Source: Chloroflexota bacterium
GTDB lineage: Bacteria > Chloroflexota > Dehalococcoidia > SM23-28-2 > RBG-16-64-32
DNA: 7,942 nt
Assembly: GCA_022561095.1 (NCBI GenBank)
Contig: JADFRV010000104.1
Coordinates: 1-7,942 of the forward strand
Direction of reading: 5' to 3'
A program made the position numbers and the translations under genes. Shown here piece by piece: positions 1 through 5,990 of the stretch. Position 1 is the first letter of the stretch, and each line of letters starts with the position of its first letter. Under the pieces are notes generated by a model. It was given only the letters and a program-made list of their open reading frames with translations, had not been told where the DNA came from and ran no database searches.

Positions 1-574
1 GTGGAGGCGCTTCCGGCGTGGCGCAGGCGGAGCCCCAGAGGCCTCGATTGTGCGCTCTCGCCTGCGTCTCCAGGGCGGCGAACAGCTCCGCGTATCGGAT
101 GTCCGGCGGGAAAGTGCTAGCCGAGGCGTACCCCTCTTCAACCAGGGCAGCGTTGACCATCTCGCCGTTCGCCCAGACGTGGCGGAGGAGCCGCCCGAAC
201 TGGTCGGTCTCGGAGACGTCTCGTTCCAGCCCAACGGTCATGCCCTCCACCAGCTCCCGGTTTCGCTTGCTTGCCTCGCGGCCGAAGCACTCCACGGGCC
301 GATGCGGGTCCACCGTCTCCGGCGTATCGATGCCGATGTAGCGCACCCGGAGCTCCCGACCGCCTATGAGCACGTCGATGGTGTCACCGTCGACCACGTT
401 GATGACGAATGCTGCTTCCAACCCGACTGGCGTTGGACTGGAGGAGGGTTCTAAGGTAGCGCCTGTCGGGTTGGAAGTGGTCGCCGTGCCTTTCGTGGAT
501 GACGGTGCGCCGCTGGGCTGGGCGCAGGCGGCTGCCAGCAGCAGAAGCGCAACGACGGCGAGGACGCGTGCCAC
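1..574 (-). CDS. Staphylococcal nuclease-like (SNase/thermonuclease) secreted protein, probable lipoprotein; 3' end outside window
   Basis: Reading the minus strand gives an open frame of 191 codons that leaves the window without a stop, so the C-terminus is missing. From the GTG at 574 it begins with a hydrophobic signal, ARVLAVVALLLLAAAC, which fits a lipobox with Cys17. A Ser/Thr/Pro-rich linker follows (about 18-52), then an SNase fold (about 55-182). All the classical catalytic positions of S. aureus nuclease are recognisable: VDGDT (61-65), Arg78 and Glu86 around YIGIDTPE, and Arg128 in TDQFGR. EMVNAALV (138-145) and GLWG (178-181) are also family motifs. Family knowledge predicts a calcium-dependent phosphodiesterase cutting DNA or RNA; the signal places it outside the cytoplasm. 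Cys96 and Cys184 could form a disulfide (inference). It sits directly downstream of ligA. An alternative TTG start at 586 overlaps the ligA stop by 4 bases (TTGA), suggesting coupled translation. I see no Shine-Dalgarno for either start. Confidence 0.88.
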   Translation of the reverse strand, partial: MARVLAVVALLLLAAACAQPSGAPSSTKGTATTSNPTGATLEPSSSPTPVGLEAAFVINVVDGDTIDVLIGGRELRVRYIGIDTPETVDPHRPVECFGREASKRNRELVEGMTVGLERDVSETDQFGRLLRHVWANGEMVNAALVEEGYASASTFPPDIRYAELFAALETQARAHNRGLWGSACATPEAPP

Positions 575-582
575 AAGTGCTA

Positions 583-2607
583 TCAAGGAGAGCGGAGGAG
601 CCGCAGCAGCTCCCGCTCGTCCATCAGCTTGGTGCCGTACTGCTGAGCCTTCTGCAGCTTGGAGCCGGGGCTTTGGCCCGTTACCAGATACGCTGTTTTC
701 TTGGTCACACTGCTGCCGATGTCCGCGCCCAGTGCTTTCAGCTTCGCCTCCGCCTCGCTGCGGGTCATCGAGGCCAGCGTACCGGTGACGACGAACGTCT
801 GGCCGGCCAGGGGGCCCTCCGCAGGTGCGGCGCGCTTCTGCTTCATGTTGACGCCCGCCCGCTTCAACTTTTCGATCACCTTGCGCTGGCGCTTCCCGCG
901 GAAGTAGGCGCGCACGCTCTCCGCGATCTTGGGCCCGATGGCGGGGACCGTCTCCAGCTCCTCGCGGCCGGCGGCGGCGATGGCGTCCAGGCTGCCGAAC
1001 TCGGTGGCCAGAGTCTCCGCGATCTCTGAGCCGACGTGGCGTATGCCCAGAGCGAACAGGAGCCGCGACAGGGGCCGGCTCTTGGCCACCTGGATGTTCG
1101 TCATGATCTTGTCCGCCAGCACCGGGCCCATGCGTTCTAGCTCCAGAAGCTGCTCTCGGCTGAGGAAGAATAGGTCGGCCGGGTCCTCCACCAGGCCCTT
1201 GTCCATGAGCACGTAGGCCCACTGCTCGCCGAGGCCGTCGACATCCATGGCGCCGCGGCTGACGAAGTGGGTGAGCCAGCGGAAAACCTGCGCGGGGCAG
1301 GTGGTGTTCACGCAGTAGCTCATCGCCTCGCCCTCCGGCCTCACCACCTCGCCGCCGCAGACAGGGCAGCGCTTGGGCATGACGAACCGACGCTGCTTGC
1401 CGGTGCGCTTGCTCATAACCGGCCCCACGACCTGGGGGATGACGTCGCCCGCCCGCTGCACGATAACCGTATCGCCGACACGGATGTCCTTTCGGCGGAC
1501 GTCGTCCTCGTTGTGGAGGGTCGCCTGCTTGACGACGACACCGCCTACCTGCACCGGCTCCAGCACGGCGAAGGGGTTTAAGCTGCCGGTGCGGCCCACG
1601 TTAATCGCGATCTTCAGAAGCTTGGTCGTTGTCTGGATGGGTGGGAACTTGTAGGCGACCGCCCAGCGAGGCTCCCGTCCTACGTAGCCCAGTCGCTGCT
1701 GGAGGTCCAGGCTGTCGATCTTCACAACCAGGCCGTCGATCTCGTACTCCAGGCCGTGACGCTTCTCCACCCACTCCTCATAGTGGCGATGTATCTCGTC
1801 CGGGTCGCGGCAGCGGGCGATGTGGGGATTGATGCGAAAGCCGAGCTTATCCAGCCACTGGAGCGACTCCCAGTGGGAGTCCGGCGTCTTTCCATCGTCC
1901 GCCCAGCCGAGCTGGTAGACCCAGATGTCCAGCCGCCTGGAAGCGGTGATGCGGGAGTCTAGCTGGCGTACGGCGCCGGCGGCGGCGTTGCGGGGGTTGG
2001 CGAACAGCGGCTCGCCTTCGTCGGCCCGCTGGTTGTTGAGCCGCTCGAAAGCAGTCTTCGACATGTAGACTTCGCCACGAACCTCGAAGCGCTTGGGCAC
2101 TCTGCCGCCGCGGACCTGCATGGGGATGCTGCGGATGGTGCGCAGGTTCTCGGTGATGTTCTCGCCGCGGAGGCCGTCTCCCCGAGTGGCCCCCTGCAGG
2201 AAGCGCCCTCCCTCGTAGACCAGGGCGACCGCCAGCCCGTCGATCTTTGGCTCGACGACCATGTCGAAACCCTCGACCTCCGCCAGGCCGGTGGCCCGCC
2301 GGTGCCACGCCTGCAACTCCTCCAGGTCGAAGGCGTTGGACAGCGACAGCAGCGGCTCGCGGTGCTGGACCACGCCGAACGCCTCCACCGGCTGGCCGGA
2401 CACACGCTGAGTCGGCGAGTCCGGAGTGATCAGCTCCGGGTGGTGCGCCTCGATGGCGCGCAGCCGGCGCATCAGCTCGTCGTACTCGGCGTCGCTGATC
2501 TCTGGGGCGTCCTTGGCGAAGTACAGGTAGTCGTGATAGTTGACTTGGGAGCGCAGCTCCTCAGCCGCGAGACGCGCCTCCTGGACCCGCTCAATGCCGC
2601 AGCTCAT
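583..2607 (-). CDS. ligA: NAD+-dependent DNA ligase LigA
   Basis: This is a complete 674-residue protein, the usual length for LigA, which seals 3'-OH/5'-phosphate nicks in duplex DNA during replication and repair using NAD+. Domains appear in standard order. The Ia domain (about 1-70) has the NMN-binding ISDAEYD (37-43). The nucleotidyltransferase core has SLSNAF (88-93), the adenylated Lys121 in KIDG, RGE (177-179) and EIDGLVVK (289-296). An OB fold around 320-400 carries GRTG (338-341). The zinc finger uses Cys414, Cys417, Cys432 and Cys437. Helix-hairpin-helix repeats span about 450-575 and a BRCT domain about 594-674. No key residue is missing. The ATG start has only a weak AGG upstream. 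The gene is divergent from the acetyltransferase across a 116-bp region, and its stop abuts or overlaps the nuclease gene, suggesting a two-gene transcript. Confidence 0.98.
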   Translation of the reverse strand: MSCGIERVQEARLAAEELRSQVNYHDYLYFAKDAPEISDAEYDELMRRLRAIEAHHPELITPDSPTQRVSGQPVEAFGVVQHREPLLSLSNAFDLEELQAWHRRATGLAEVEGFDMVVEPKIDGLAVALVYEGGRFLQGATRGDGLRGENITENLRTIRSIPMQVRGGRVPKRFEVRGEVYMSKTAFERLNNQRADEGEPLFANPRNAAAGAVRQLDSRITASRRLDIWVYQLGWADDGKTPDSHWESLQWLDKLGFRINPHIARCRDPDEIHRHYEEWVEKRHGLEYEIDGLVVKIDSLDLQQRLGYVGREPRWAVAYKFPPIQTTTKLLKIAINVGRTGSLNPFAVLEPVQVGGVVVKQATLHNEDDVRRKDIRVGDTVIVQRAGDVIPQVVGPVMSKRTGKQRRFVMPKRCPVCGGEVVRPEGEAMSYCVNTTCPAQVFRWLTHFVSRGAMDVDGLGEQWAYVLMDKGLVEDPADLFFLSREQLLELERMGPVLADKIMTNIQVAKSRPLSRLLFALGIRHVGSEIAETLATEFGSLDAIAAAGREELETVPAIGPKIAESVRAYFRGKRQRKVIEKLKRAGVNMKQKRAAPAEGPLAGQTFVVTGTLASMTRSEAEAKLKALGADIGSSVTKKTAYLVTGQSPGSKLQKAQQYGTKLMDERELLRLLRSP

Positions 2608-2621
2608 GGCAGCCTAAGGGT

Positions 2622-2665
2622 ATTACGCGTACAGCGGTGGGGAAAGGGGCCGGGTTACGCGTAAC
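2622..2665. repeat. Pair of TACGCGTA palindromes 32 bp apart
   Basis: TTACGCGTA occurs at 2623-2631 and again at 2655-2663. The second copy sits in a perfect 12-base palindrome, GTTACGCGTAAC (2654-2665), whose right half is the first unit of the 11-bp array. The left halves are therefore inverted GTAAT/GTAAC units. Together they look like operator half-sites in both orientations between two divergent genes. No known operator is recognised with certainty. Confidence 0.5.
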
Positions 2666-2702
2666 GAGCGGGTAACGGCGCCGTAATTGAGCGGTAACGT
2701 CA
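2659..2702 (+). repeat. Four GTAAC-type direct repeats at exact 11-bp spacing (putative regulator-binding array)
   Basis: GTAAC occurs at 2661-2665, 2672-2676 and 2694-2698, with GTAAT at 2683-2687; the starts are exactly 11 bases apart. Three units continue to GTAACG. Tandem units at 11-bp spacing are the known layout for OmpR/PhoB-type winged-helix response regulators, for example the PHO box or the actinobacterial GlnR pattern GTnAC-n6-GnAAC, which these units satisfy literally. The array overlaps the presumed -35 and spacer of the acetyltransferase promoter, so binding could control that gene. Which regulator binds, and the direction of control, is inference. Confidence 0.6.
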
Positions 2703-2705
2703 GGC

Positions 2706-2714
2706 TGCTATGCT
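2706..2714 (+). promoter_or_regulatory. Extended -10 promoter element for the GNAT gene
   Basis: TGC followed by TATGCT (2709-2714) forms an extended -10. A weak -35, TTGAGC (2687-2692), lies 16 bases upstream. Transcription would begin near 2721, only about 3 bases before the ATG at 2724, so the mRNA would be almost leaderless. The GAGG at 2716-2719 would then not be transcribed. Confidence 0.45.
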
Positions 2715-2723
2715 TGAGGTGCG

Positions 2724-3245
2724 ATGGAAGTACGTCCGTCCAAATCGTCTGTATACACGGTGCGCGCCGCAGAGGACGGCGACCTGCCGGCGATAGCGGA
2801 CATCTATAACGAAGCCGTCCTGCACTCCACCGCGACTTTCGATACAGAGCCGGCTACGCTGGCAGAGTCCAAGCAGTGGCTCCGCGACCGCAGCCACCCC
2901 TACGCCGTCCTAGTCGCCGAGGGCGGTGGTCAGGTGGTGGGATGGGCCGCCCTCAAACCTTTCGCATCCAAGCCGGCGTACCGGTTCACAGCGGAGAATA
3001 CGGTTTACGTGCGGGCGGACATGCGCGGCAAGGGCGTCGGCAAGGCGCTGCTGGGTCGCCTGCTGGAGGCGGCGGCCGAGAACGGCTTTCGCACCGTGAT
3101 CGCCCGAATCGCCGCACCCAATCCCGTCAGCGTTCGGCTGCACCGTCGCTTCGGCTTCCGGCGTGTCGGTGTGGAGCGTGAGGTGGGCCGCAAGTTCGGC
3201 CGCTGGCTGGACGTGGTCGTGATGCAGAAGGCGCTGGCTGAATAG
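2724..3245 (+). CDS. GNAT-family N-acetyltransferase, phosphinothricin acetyltransferase-like
   Basis: This 173-residue single-domain protein is full length for the family that includes Pat/Bar and MnaT/YncA, which move an acetyl group from acetyl-CoA to the amino group of phosphinothricin, methionine sulfoximine or related amino acids. Family landmarks are IYNEAVLHSTATFDTEP (27-43), GWAALKPF (73-80), the AYRFTAENTVYV strand (85-96), the acetyl-CoA pyrophosphate loop RGKGVG (101-106), NPVSVRLHRRFGFRRVG (133-149) and VGRKFGRWLDVVVMQ (154-168). The natural substrate cannot be read from sequence; detoxification of an amino-acid analogue is the usual inference. The ATG start gives the normal N-terminus. 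The gene is divergent from ligA and ends 25 bp before hisH, so it may be co-transcribed with hisH as well as hisH having its own promoter. Base composition matches its neighbours, with no sign of recent transfer. Confidence 0.9.
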   Translation: MEVRPSKSSVYTVRAAEDGDLPAIADIYNEAVLHSTATFDTEPATLAESKQWLRDRSHPYAVLVAEGGGQVVGWAALKPFASKPAYRFTAENTVYVRADMRGKGVGKALLGRLLEAAAENGFRTVIARIAAPNPVSVRLHRRFGFRRVGVEREVGRKFGRWLDVVVMQKALAE

Positions 3246-3265
3246 CGACCGCCCTTGCTACAATA
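3245..3265 (+). promoter_or_regulatory. hisH promoter module (extended -10), shared with hisF
   Basis: In the 25-base gap before hisH, GACCGCCC is followed by TTGC and TACAAT (3259-3264), making a TGn-extended -10. The GTG start at 3271 begins 7 bases after the box, about where transcription should start, so the mRNA is probably leaderless. The same 21-base arrangement precedes hisF at 6733-6753 with 17 of 21 identities. No clear -35 hexamer is seen. Confidence 0.55.
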
Positions 3266-3270
3266 CGCCC

Positions 3271-3894
3271 GTGAAACTCGTTATCGTCGACTATGGGGCC
3301 GGTAACCTGCGCAGCGTGGCCCGCGCCGTCACGCACGTGGGCGGCGAGCCGTTGATCACCTCCAGCGGCCGCGACGTGGAGCGGGCCGAAGCGCTGATCG
3401 TGCCGGGCGTAGGCGCGGCCGCCGATACGATGCGCAACCTGAAGCGGCACGCCCTGGTGGAGCCGATCCGTGAGTATATCGCCGGCGGGCGGCCGTTCCT
3501 GGGCGTGTGCATGGGCCAGCAGGCGCTGTTCGACGTGAGCGAGGAGGGTGGCGAGCACCCCTGCCTGGGCGTGCTGCCCGGTCGTGTGGTCCGCCTGCCG
3601 GATGGGTTGAAGGTGCCTCACATGGGCTGGAACCAGGTGCGTATCGTTCGTCCTCACCCGATATTCGATGGCATCCCTGACGGGTCGAACTTCTACTTCG
3701 TGCACTCCTACTATCCGCGGCCGGACGACGCCGAAACCGTCATCGGGGAGACGGAGTACGGCGTGACGTTCCCCTCCGTGGTCGGCCGCGACAACCTGGT
3801 GGCGACCCAGTTTCACCCGGAGAAGAGCGGCGACATGGGGCTGCGCATGTACGAGAACTTCCTGCGCATAGCGGCCGGCGCCAAGGCTCGCTGA
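3271..3894 (+). CDS. hisH: Imidazole glycerol phosphate synthase, glutaminase subunit HisH
   Basis: This 207-residue class I glutamine amidotransferase is full length. It hydrolyses glutamine and channels ammonia to HisF for synthesis of imidazole glycerol phosphate and AICAR, in the fifth step of histidine biosynthesis. The N-terminal VDYGAGNLRSV (6-16), the oxyanion-strand PGVG (45-48), nucleophile Cys80 in GVCMGQQ, PHMGWN (116-121) and the FHPEKS motif with His182 and Glu184 give a complete catalytic triad. The commonest nucleophile elbow in this family is G-(I/V)-C-L-G-M-Q, so Met81 and Gln83 are mild departures. The start is GTG; no Shine-Dalgarno is present, consistent with a leaderless message from the adjoining extended -10. 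hisA follows after 27 bases. HisH works only as a complex with HisF, whose gene lies about 2.9 kb downstream. Confidence 0.97.
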   Translation: MKLVIVDYGAGNLRSVARAVTHVGGEPLITSSGRDVERAEALIVPGVGAAADTMRNLKRHALVEPIREYIAGGRPFLGVCMGQQALFDVSEEGGEHPCLGVLPGRVVRLPDGLKVPHMGWNQVRIVRPHPIFDGIPDGSNFYFVHSYYPRPDDAETVIGETEYGVTFPSVVGRDNLVATQFHPEKSGDMGLRMYENFLRIAAGAKAR

Positions 3895-3921
3895 GGGCCT
3901 CCGCAAGCTTGAGTGGTTACG

Positions 3922-4641
3922 ATGGAAGTCATCCCAGTTGTCGACATACGCGGCGGGCGCTGCGTGCGGCTGGTGCAGGGCGACTACGACCGTGAGACCG
4001 TGTTCGCAGACGATCCGGCGGAGGCGGCCCGTCGCTGGCGCGATGCTGGCGCCAATCGGCTGCACGTTGTGGACCTGGACGGCGCTCGGGAGGGCCGCGC
4101 GGTAAACGCCGCTTCCGTGGAGCGCATCGTCGCGGCGGTGGATGTGCCGGTGCAACTGGGCGGCGGCCTCCGTGACTTGGAGACTATTGGCGGGTACCTG
4201 GAGGCTGGGGTGGAGCGAGTGGTGCTGGGTACTGCCGCCGTGAAGGACCAGGCGCTGCTGGCCGACTCCCTCGCCCGTTTCCCGGGACGAATCGTCGTCG
4301 GCGTCGATGCCCGCGAAGGGATCGTGGTCACGGAGGGCTGGCGCGACGCCTCGGGGATAACGGCTTCGGACCTCGTACGGCAGCTCGTAGGTATGGGCGT
4401 ACCCCGCGTAATCTACACCGACACGCTCCGTGACGGCACCCTCACGGAGCCGAACTTCGATGCCCTGGAGACGCTGCTCTCCGACCGTCAGCACCTGCGG
4501 ATCACCTACTCGGGAGGCGTCTCCACGATCGACCACCTGCGCCGCCTGGCGGAGACCGGCGTTGAGGGCGCCATCGTCGGACGCGCCCTGTATACGGGCG
4601 ATATAGACCTGGCGGAGGCGCTGGCGGCGATACAAACTTAG
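3922..4641 (+). CDS. hisA: ProFAR isomerase HisA (phosphoribosylformimino-5-aminoimidazole carboxamide ribotide isomerase)
   Basis: This 239-residue (beta-alpha)8 barrel catalyses the Amadori rearrangement of ProFAR to PRFAR, the substrate of HisH-HisF. The active-site aspartates are Asp8 (VVDI) and Asp129 (VGVDA). Phosphate-binding segments are visible in both half-barrels: QLGGGLR (78-84) with VVLGTAAV (100-107), and YSGGVST (196-202) with IVGRALY (218-224). The TDTLRDGTL segment (166-174) matches the family's TD-x-x-RDG loop. I chose the ATG at 3922 because it puts the first strand at the usual distance from the start and has GAG 8 bases upstream; a GTG at 3913 would add three residues. 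It lies 27 bases after hisH and is probably co-transcribed with it. The following gene has its own promoter-like -10. Confidence 0.97.
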   Translation: MEVIPVVDIRGGRCVRLVQGDYDRETVFADDPAEAARRWRDAGANRLHVVDLDGAREGRAVNAASVERIVAAVDVPVQLGGGLRDLETIGGYLEAGVERVVLGTAAVKDQALLADSLARFPGRIVVGVDAREGIVVTEGWRDASGITASDLVRQLVGMGVPRVIYTDTLRDGTLTEPNFDALETLLSDRQHLRITYSGGVSTIDHLRRLAETGVEGAIVGRALYTGDIDLAEALAAIQT

Positions 4642-4665
4642 CGAGCGCTTAACCAGCGGCTGCGG

Positions 4666-4671
4666 TATACT
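4666..4671 (+). promoter_or_regulatory. Putative -10 box upstream of the acyl-CoA dehydrogenase gene
   Basis: TATACT lies in the 65-base gap after hisA. Transcription would begin near 4678, leaving a leader of roughly 29 bases that includes a strong ribosome-binding site. No good -35 hexamer is found at the expected distance. Confidence 0.4.
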
Positions 4672-4694
4672 AGTCCCGCCTTTGCGGACCCGAT

Positions 4695-4700
4695 AGGAGG
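4695..4700 (+). promoter_or_regulatory. Shine-Dalgarno site of the acyl-CoA dehydrogenase gene
   Basis: A perfect AGGAGG lies 6 bases before the ATG at 4707 and fixes that start. It is the strongest ribosome-binding site in the window and contrasts with the near-leaderless starts of the acetyltransferase, hisH and hisF. Confidence 0.85.
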
Positions 4701-4706
4701 ATCAGT

Positions 4707-5987
4707 ATGGCGAACGACGTAGGTATACCGGAGGACATTCGCGACATCGTCAAGGTGTCCATCAGCGGCCTGCACCAGCTTGTGGACTCGGTGGCGCTGC
4801 CTCTGGAGGCTGAGCACAAGGAAGCGCTTAAGGAGGAGCGGAAGTTCTTCCGCGAGGACGGGCGCATCTCCGACGAAATTCTGGATGCCCGAAAGCAGGT
4901 GCGGATGAAGTCGGCGGAGGCCGGCTACTACGGGATGTTCGCCCCGGAATCGGTGGGTGGAGGCGGTATCGGCATTCGCGTAATGGTGTTTCTTGAGGAG
5001 GCGCTGTACCGCCGCTACGGCCCCGGCCGGCCTCTGATCACCTGGGCCAAGGGGTGCCTCACCCAGCCAGTCCTGGCGTCGTTCGTGGACGGCCCCTCGC
5101 ACATGCTGATGGGCGTCAGCCCTGCCGTGCGGGAGGAGTTCATACCCTCTATCGCTAAGGGTGAGAAGATGGTCTGCTTCGGACTCAGCGAGTCTGATGC
5201 CGGCTCCGACGTGTGGGGCATTAAGACTCGCGCCCGCCGCGACGGCGATGACTGGATAATCAACGGCTCCAAACAATGGATCACAAACGCACCCTACGCC
5301 GACTACGCCGTCATCTTCGCTATCACCGACGAGGAGCTGGTGGCCCAGCACAAGGGTGGCATCAGCGCCTTCTTCCTAGAGACCGACGCCCCCGGATACA
5401 CTTTCGACGGCGTGCTGCCGGTGATGGGCCACCAGGGCGGCGACTGCGGCAGCATGACGTTCGAGGATGTCCGTGTCCCCGCGGACCGCCTCGTGGGTCA
5501 GGAGGATCGTGGCTTTGAAGTCGCGATGTTCGGTATCTCCGAAGGGCGCATCGCCATCGCATCCAATATGATCGGTATGTGCGAGTTCGCCCTGGATGCC
5601 TCCCTGGAGTACGCTAAGCAGCGCAAGACGTTCGGCAAGCCGATCGCGGAGCACCAGGCGATCCAGTTCATGCTGGCGGATATGGCGATCGACATCTTCA
5701 CCATGAAGTACATGGTGCTGCAGACAGCGGCGCTGGTGGAGACGTTTCCTCAGACAGGGCGGCTGCCCGTCAAGGAGATCTCCATCGCCAAGGCCTACGC
5801 CGTCGAGAGGACTCAGGACGTCTACGACAAGGCGATCCAGGTCCACGGAGGCATGGGCCTCTCCTCCGAGCTGCCGCTGGAGGAGGGGTTCCGCATCTGT
5901 CGCACACTGCGCATCCCCGACGGCACCGGCGAGATCCAGCGCCGCACCATCGCCCGCCAGATGCTGCGCGGCGATACGGTCTTCTAG
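4707..5987 (+). CDS. Acyl-CoA dehydrogenase (FAD-dependent)
   Basis: The 426-residue protein has the three-part acyl-CoA dehydrogenase fold: N-terminal helical domain (about 15-155), beta domain (about 156-265) and C-terminal helical domain (about 266-420). It is somewhat longer than the typical 380-400 residues, mostly at the N-terminus. FAD and substrate motifs include CFGLSESDAGSD (157-168), WIINGSKQWITNA (183-195), RKTFGKPIAEHQAIQ (306-320) and QVHGGMG (378-384). Members oxidise acyl-CoA thioesters at the alpha-beta bond and pass electrons to ETF. At the usual YEGT catalytic-base position this protein has PDGT, with Asp405 in place of Glu. The isovaleryl-type alternative Glu is not exactly matched either: the nearby Glu279 in SEGR is one position off. 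An ADG-type motif is typical of ACAD10/ACAD11-like enzymes, so an unusual acyl substrate is possible. Chain length cannot be inferred. It is followed almost without a gap by a TauE/SafE-type gene. Confidence 0.93.
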   Translation: MANDVGIPEDIRDIVKVSISGLHQLVDSVALPLEAEHKEALKEERKFFREDGRISDEILDARKQVRMKSAEAGYYGMFAPESVGGGGIGIRVMVFLEEALYRRYGPGRPLITWAKGCLTQPVLASFVDGPSHMLMGVSPAVREEFIPSIAKGEKMVCFGLSESDAGSDVWGIKTRARRDGDDWIINGSKQWITNAPYADYAVIFAITDEELVAQHKGGISAFFLETDAPGYTFDGVLPVMGHQGGDCGSMTFEDVRVPADRLVGQEDRGFEVAMFGISEGRIAIASNMIGMCEFALDASLEYAKQRKTFGKPIAEHQAIQFMLADMAIDIFTMKYMVLQTAALVETFPQTGRLPVKEISIAKAYAVERTQDVYDKAIQVHGGMGLSSELPLEEGFRICRTLRIPDGTGEIQRRTIARQMLRGDTVF

Positions 5988-5990
5988 CGG

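Larger units (their letters stand above)
2608..2723. promoter_or_regulatory. Divergent intergenic regulatory region between ligA and the GNAT gene
   Basis: No coding sequence is apparent in these 116 bases. They must hold the start signals for ligA (leftward) and the acetyltransferase (rightward). They contain two TACGCGTA palindromes and a helically phased array of GTAAC-type units, listed separately. A rightward extended -10 is visible. For ligA I find only a poor -10 candidate (CGTAAT on the minus strand, plus-strand positions 2622-2627) without a matching -35, so its promoter is unresolved. Confidence 0.75.

Noticed and set aside
18..454. Plus-strand open frames at the left edge
   Set aside because: They are antisense to the SNase-like gene, whose catalytic motifs are all intact.
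499..1581. Plus-strand open frames over ligA
   Set aside because: LigA has every catalytic and zinc-binding residue on the minus strand; the plus-strand products show nothing recognisable.
3913..3921. GTG start for hisA three codons upstream of the ATG
   Set aside because: The ATG at 3922 gives the normal HisA N-terminus and better spacing to the GAG at 3911-3913.
3127..4635. Long minus-strand open frame (502 codons) across hisH and hisA
   Set aside because: It is antisense to two certain enzymes, its translation is rich in His, Arg and Ala with no recognisable domain, and it arises from G+C-rich codon bias.
4642..4706. Intrinsic terminator after hisA
   Set aside because: No stable G+C-rich hairpin followed by a T run is present; the gap holds a -10-like box and a ribosome-binding site instead.
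4638..5846. Minus-strand open frames opposite the acyl-CoA dehydrogenase
   Set aside because: Shadows of a well-supported gene with a perfect Shine-Dalgarno; no domain signal in the antisense products.
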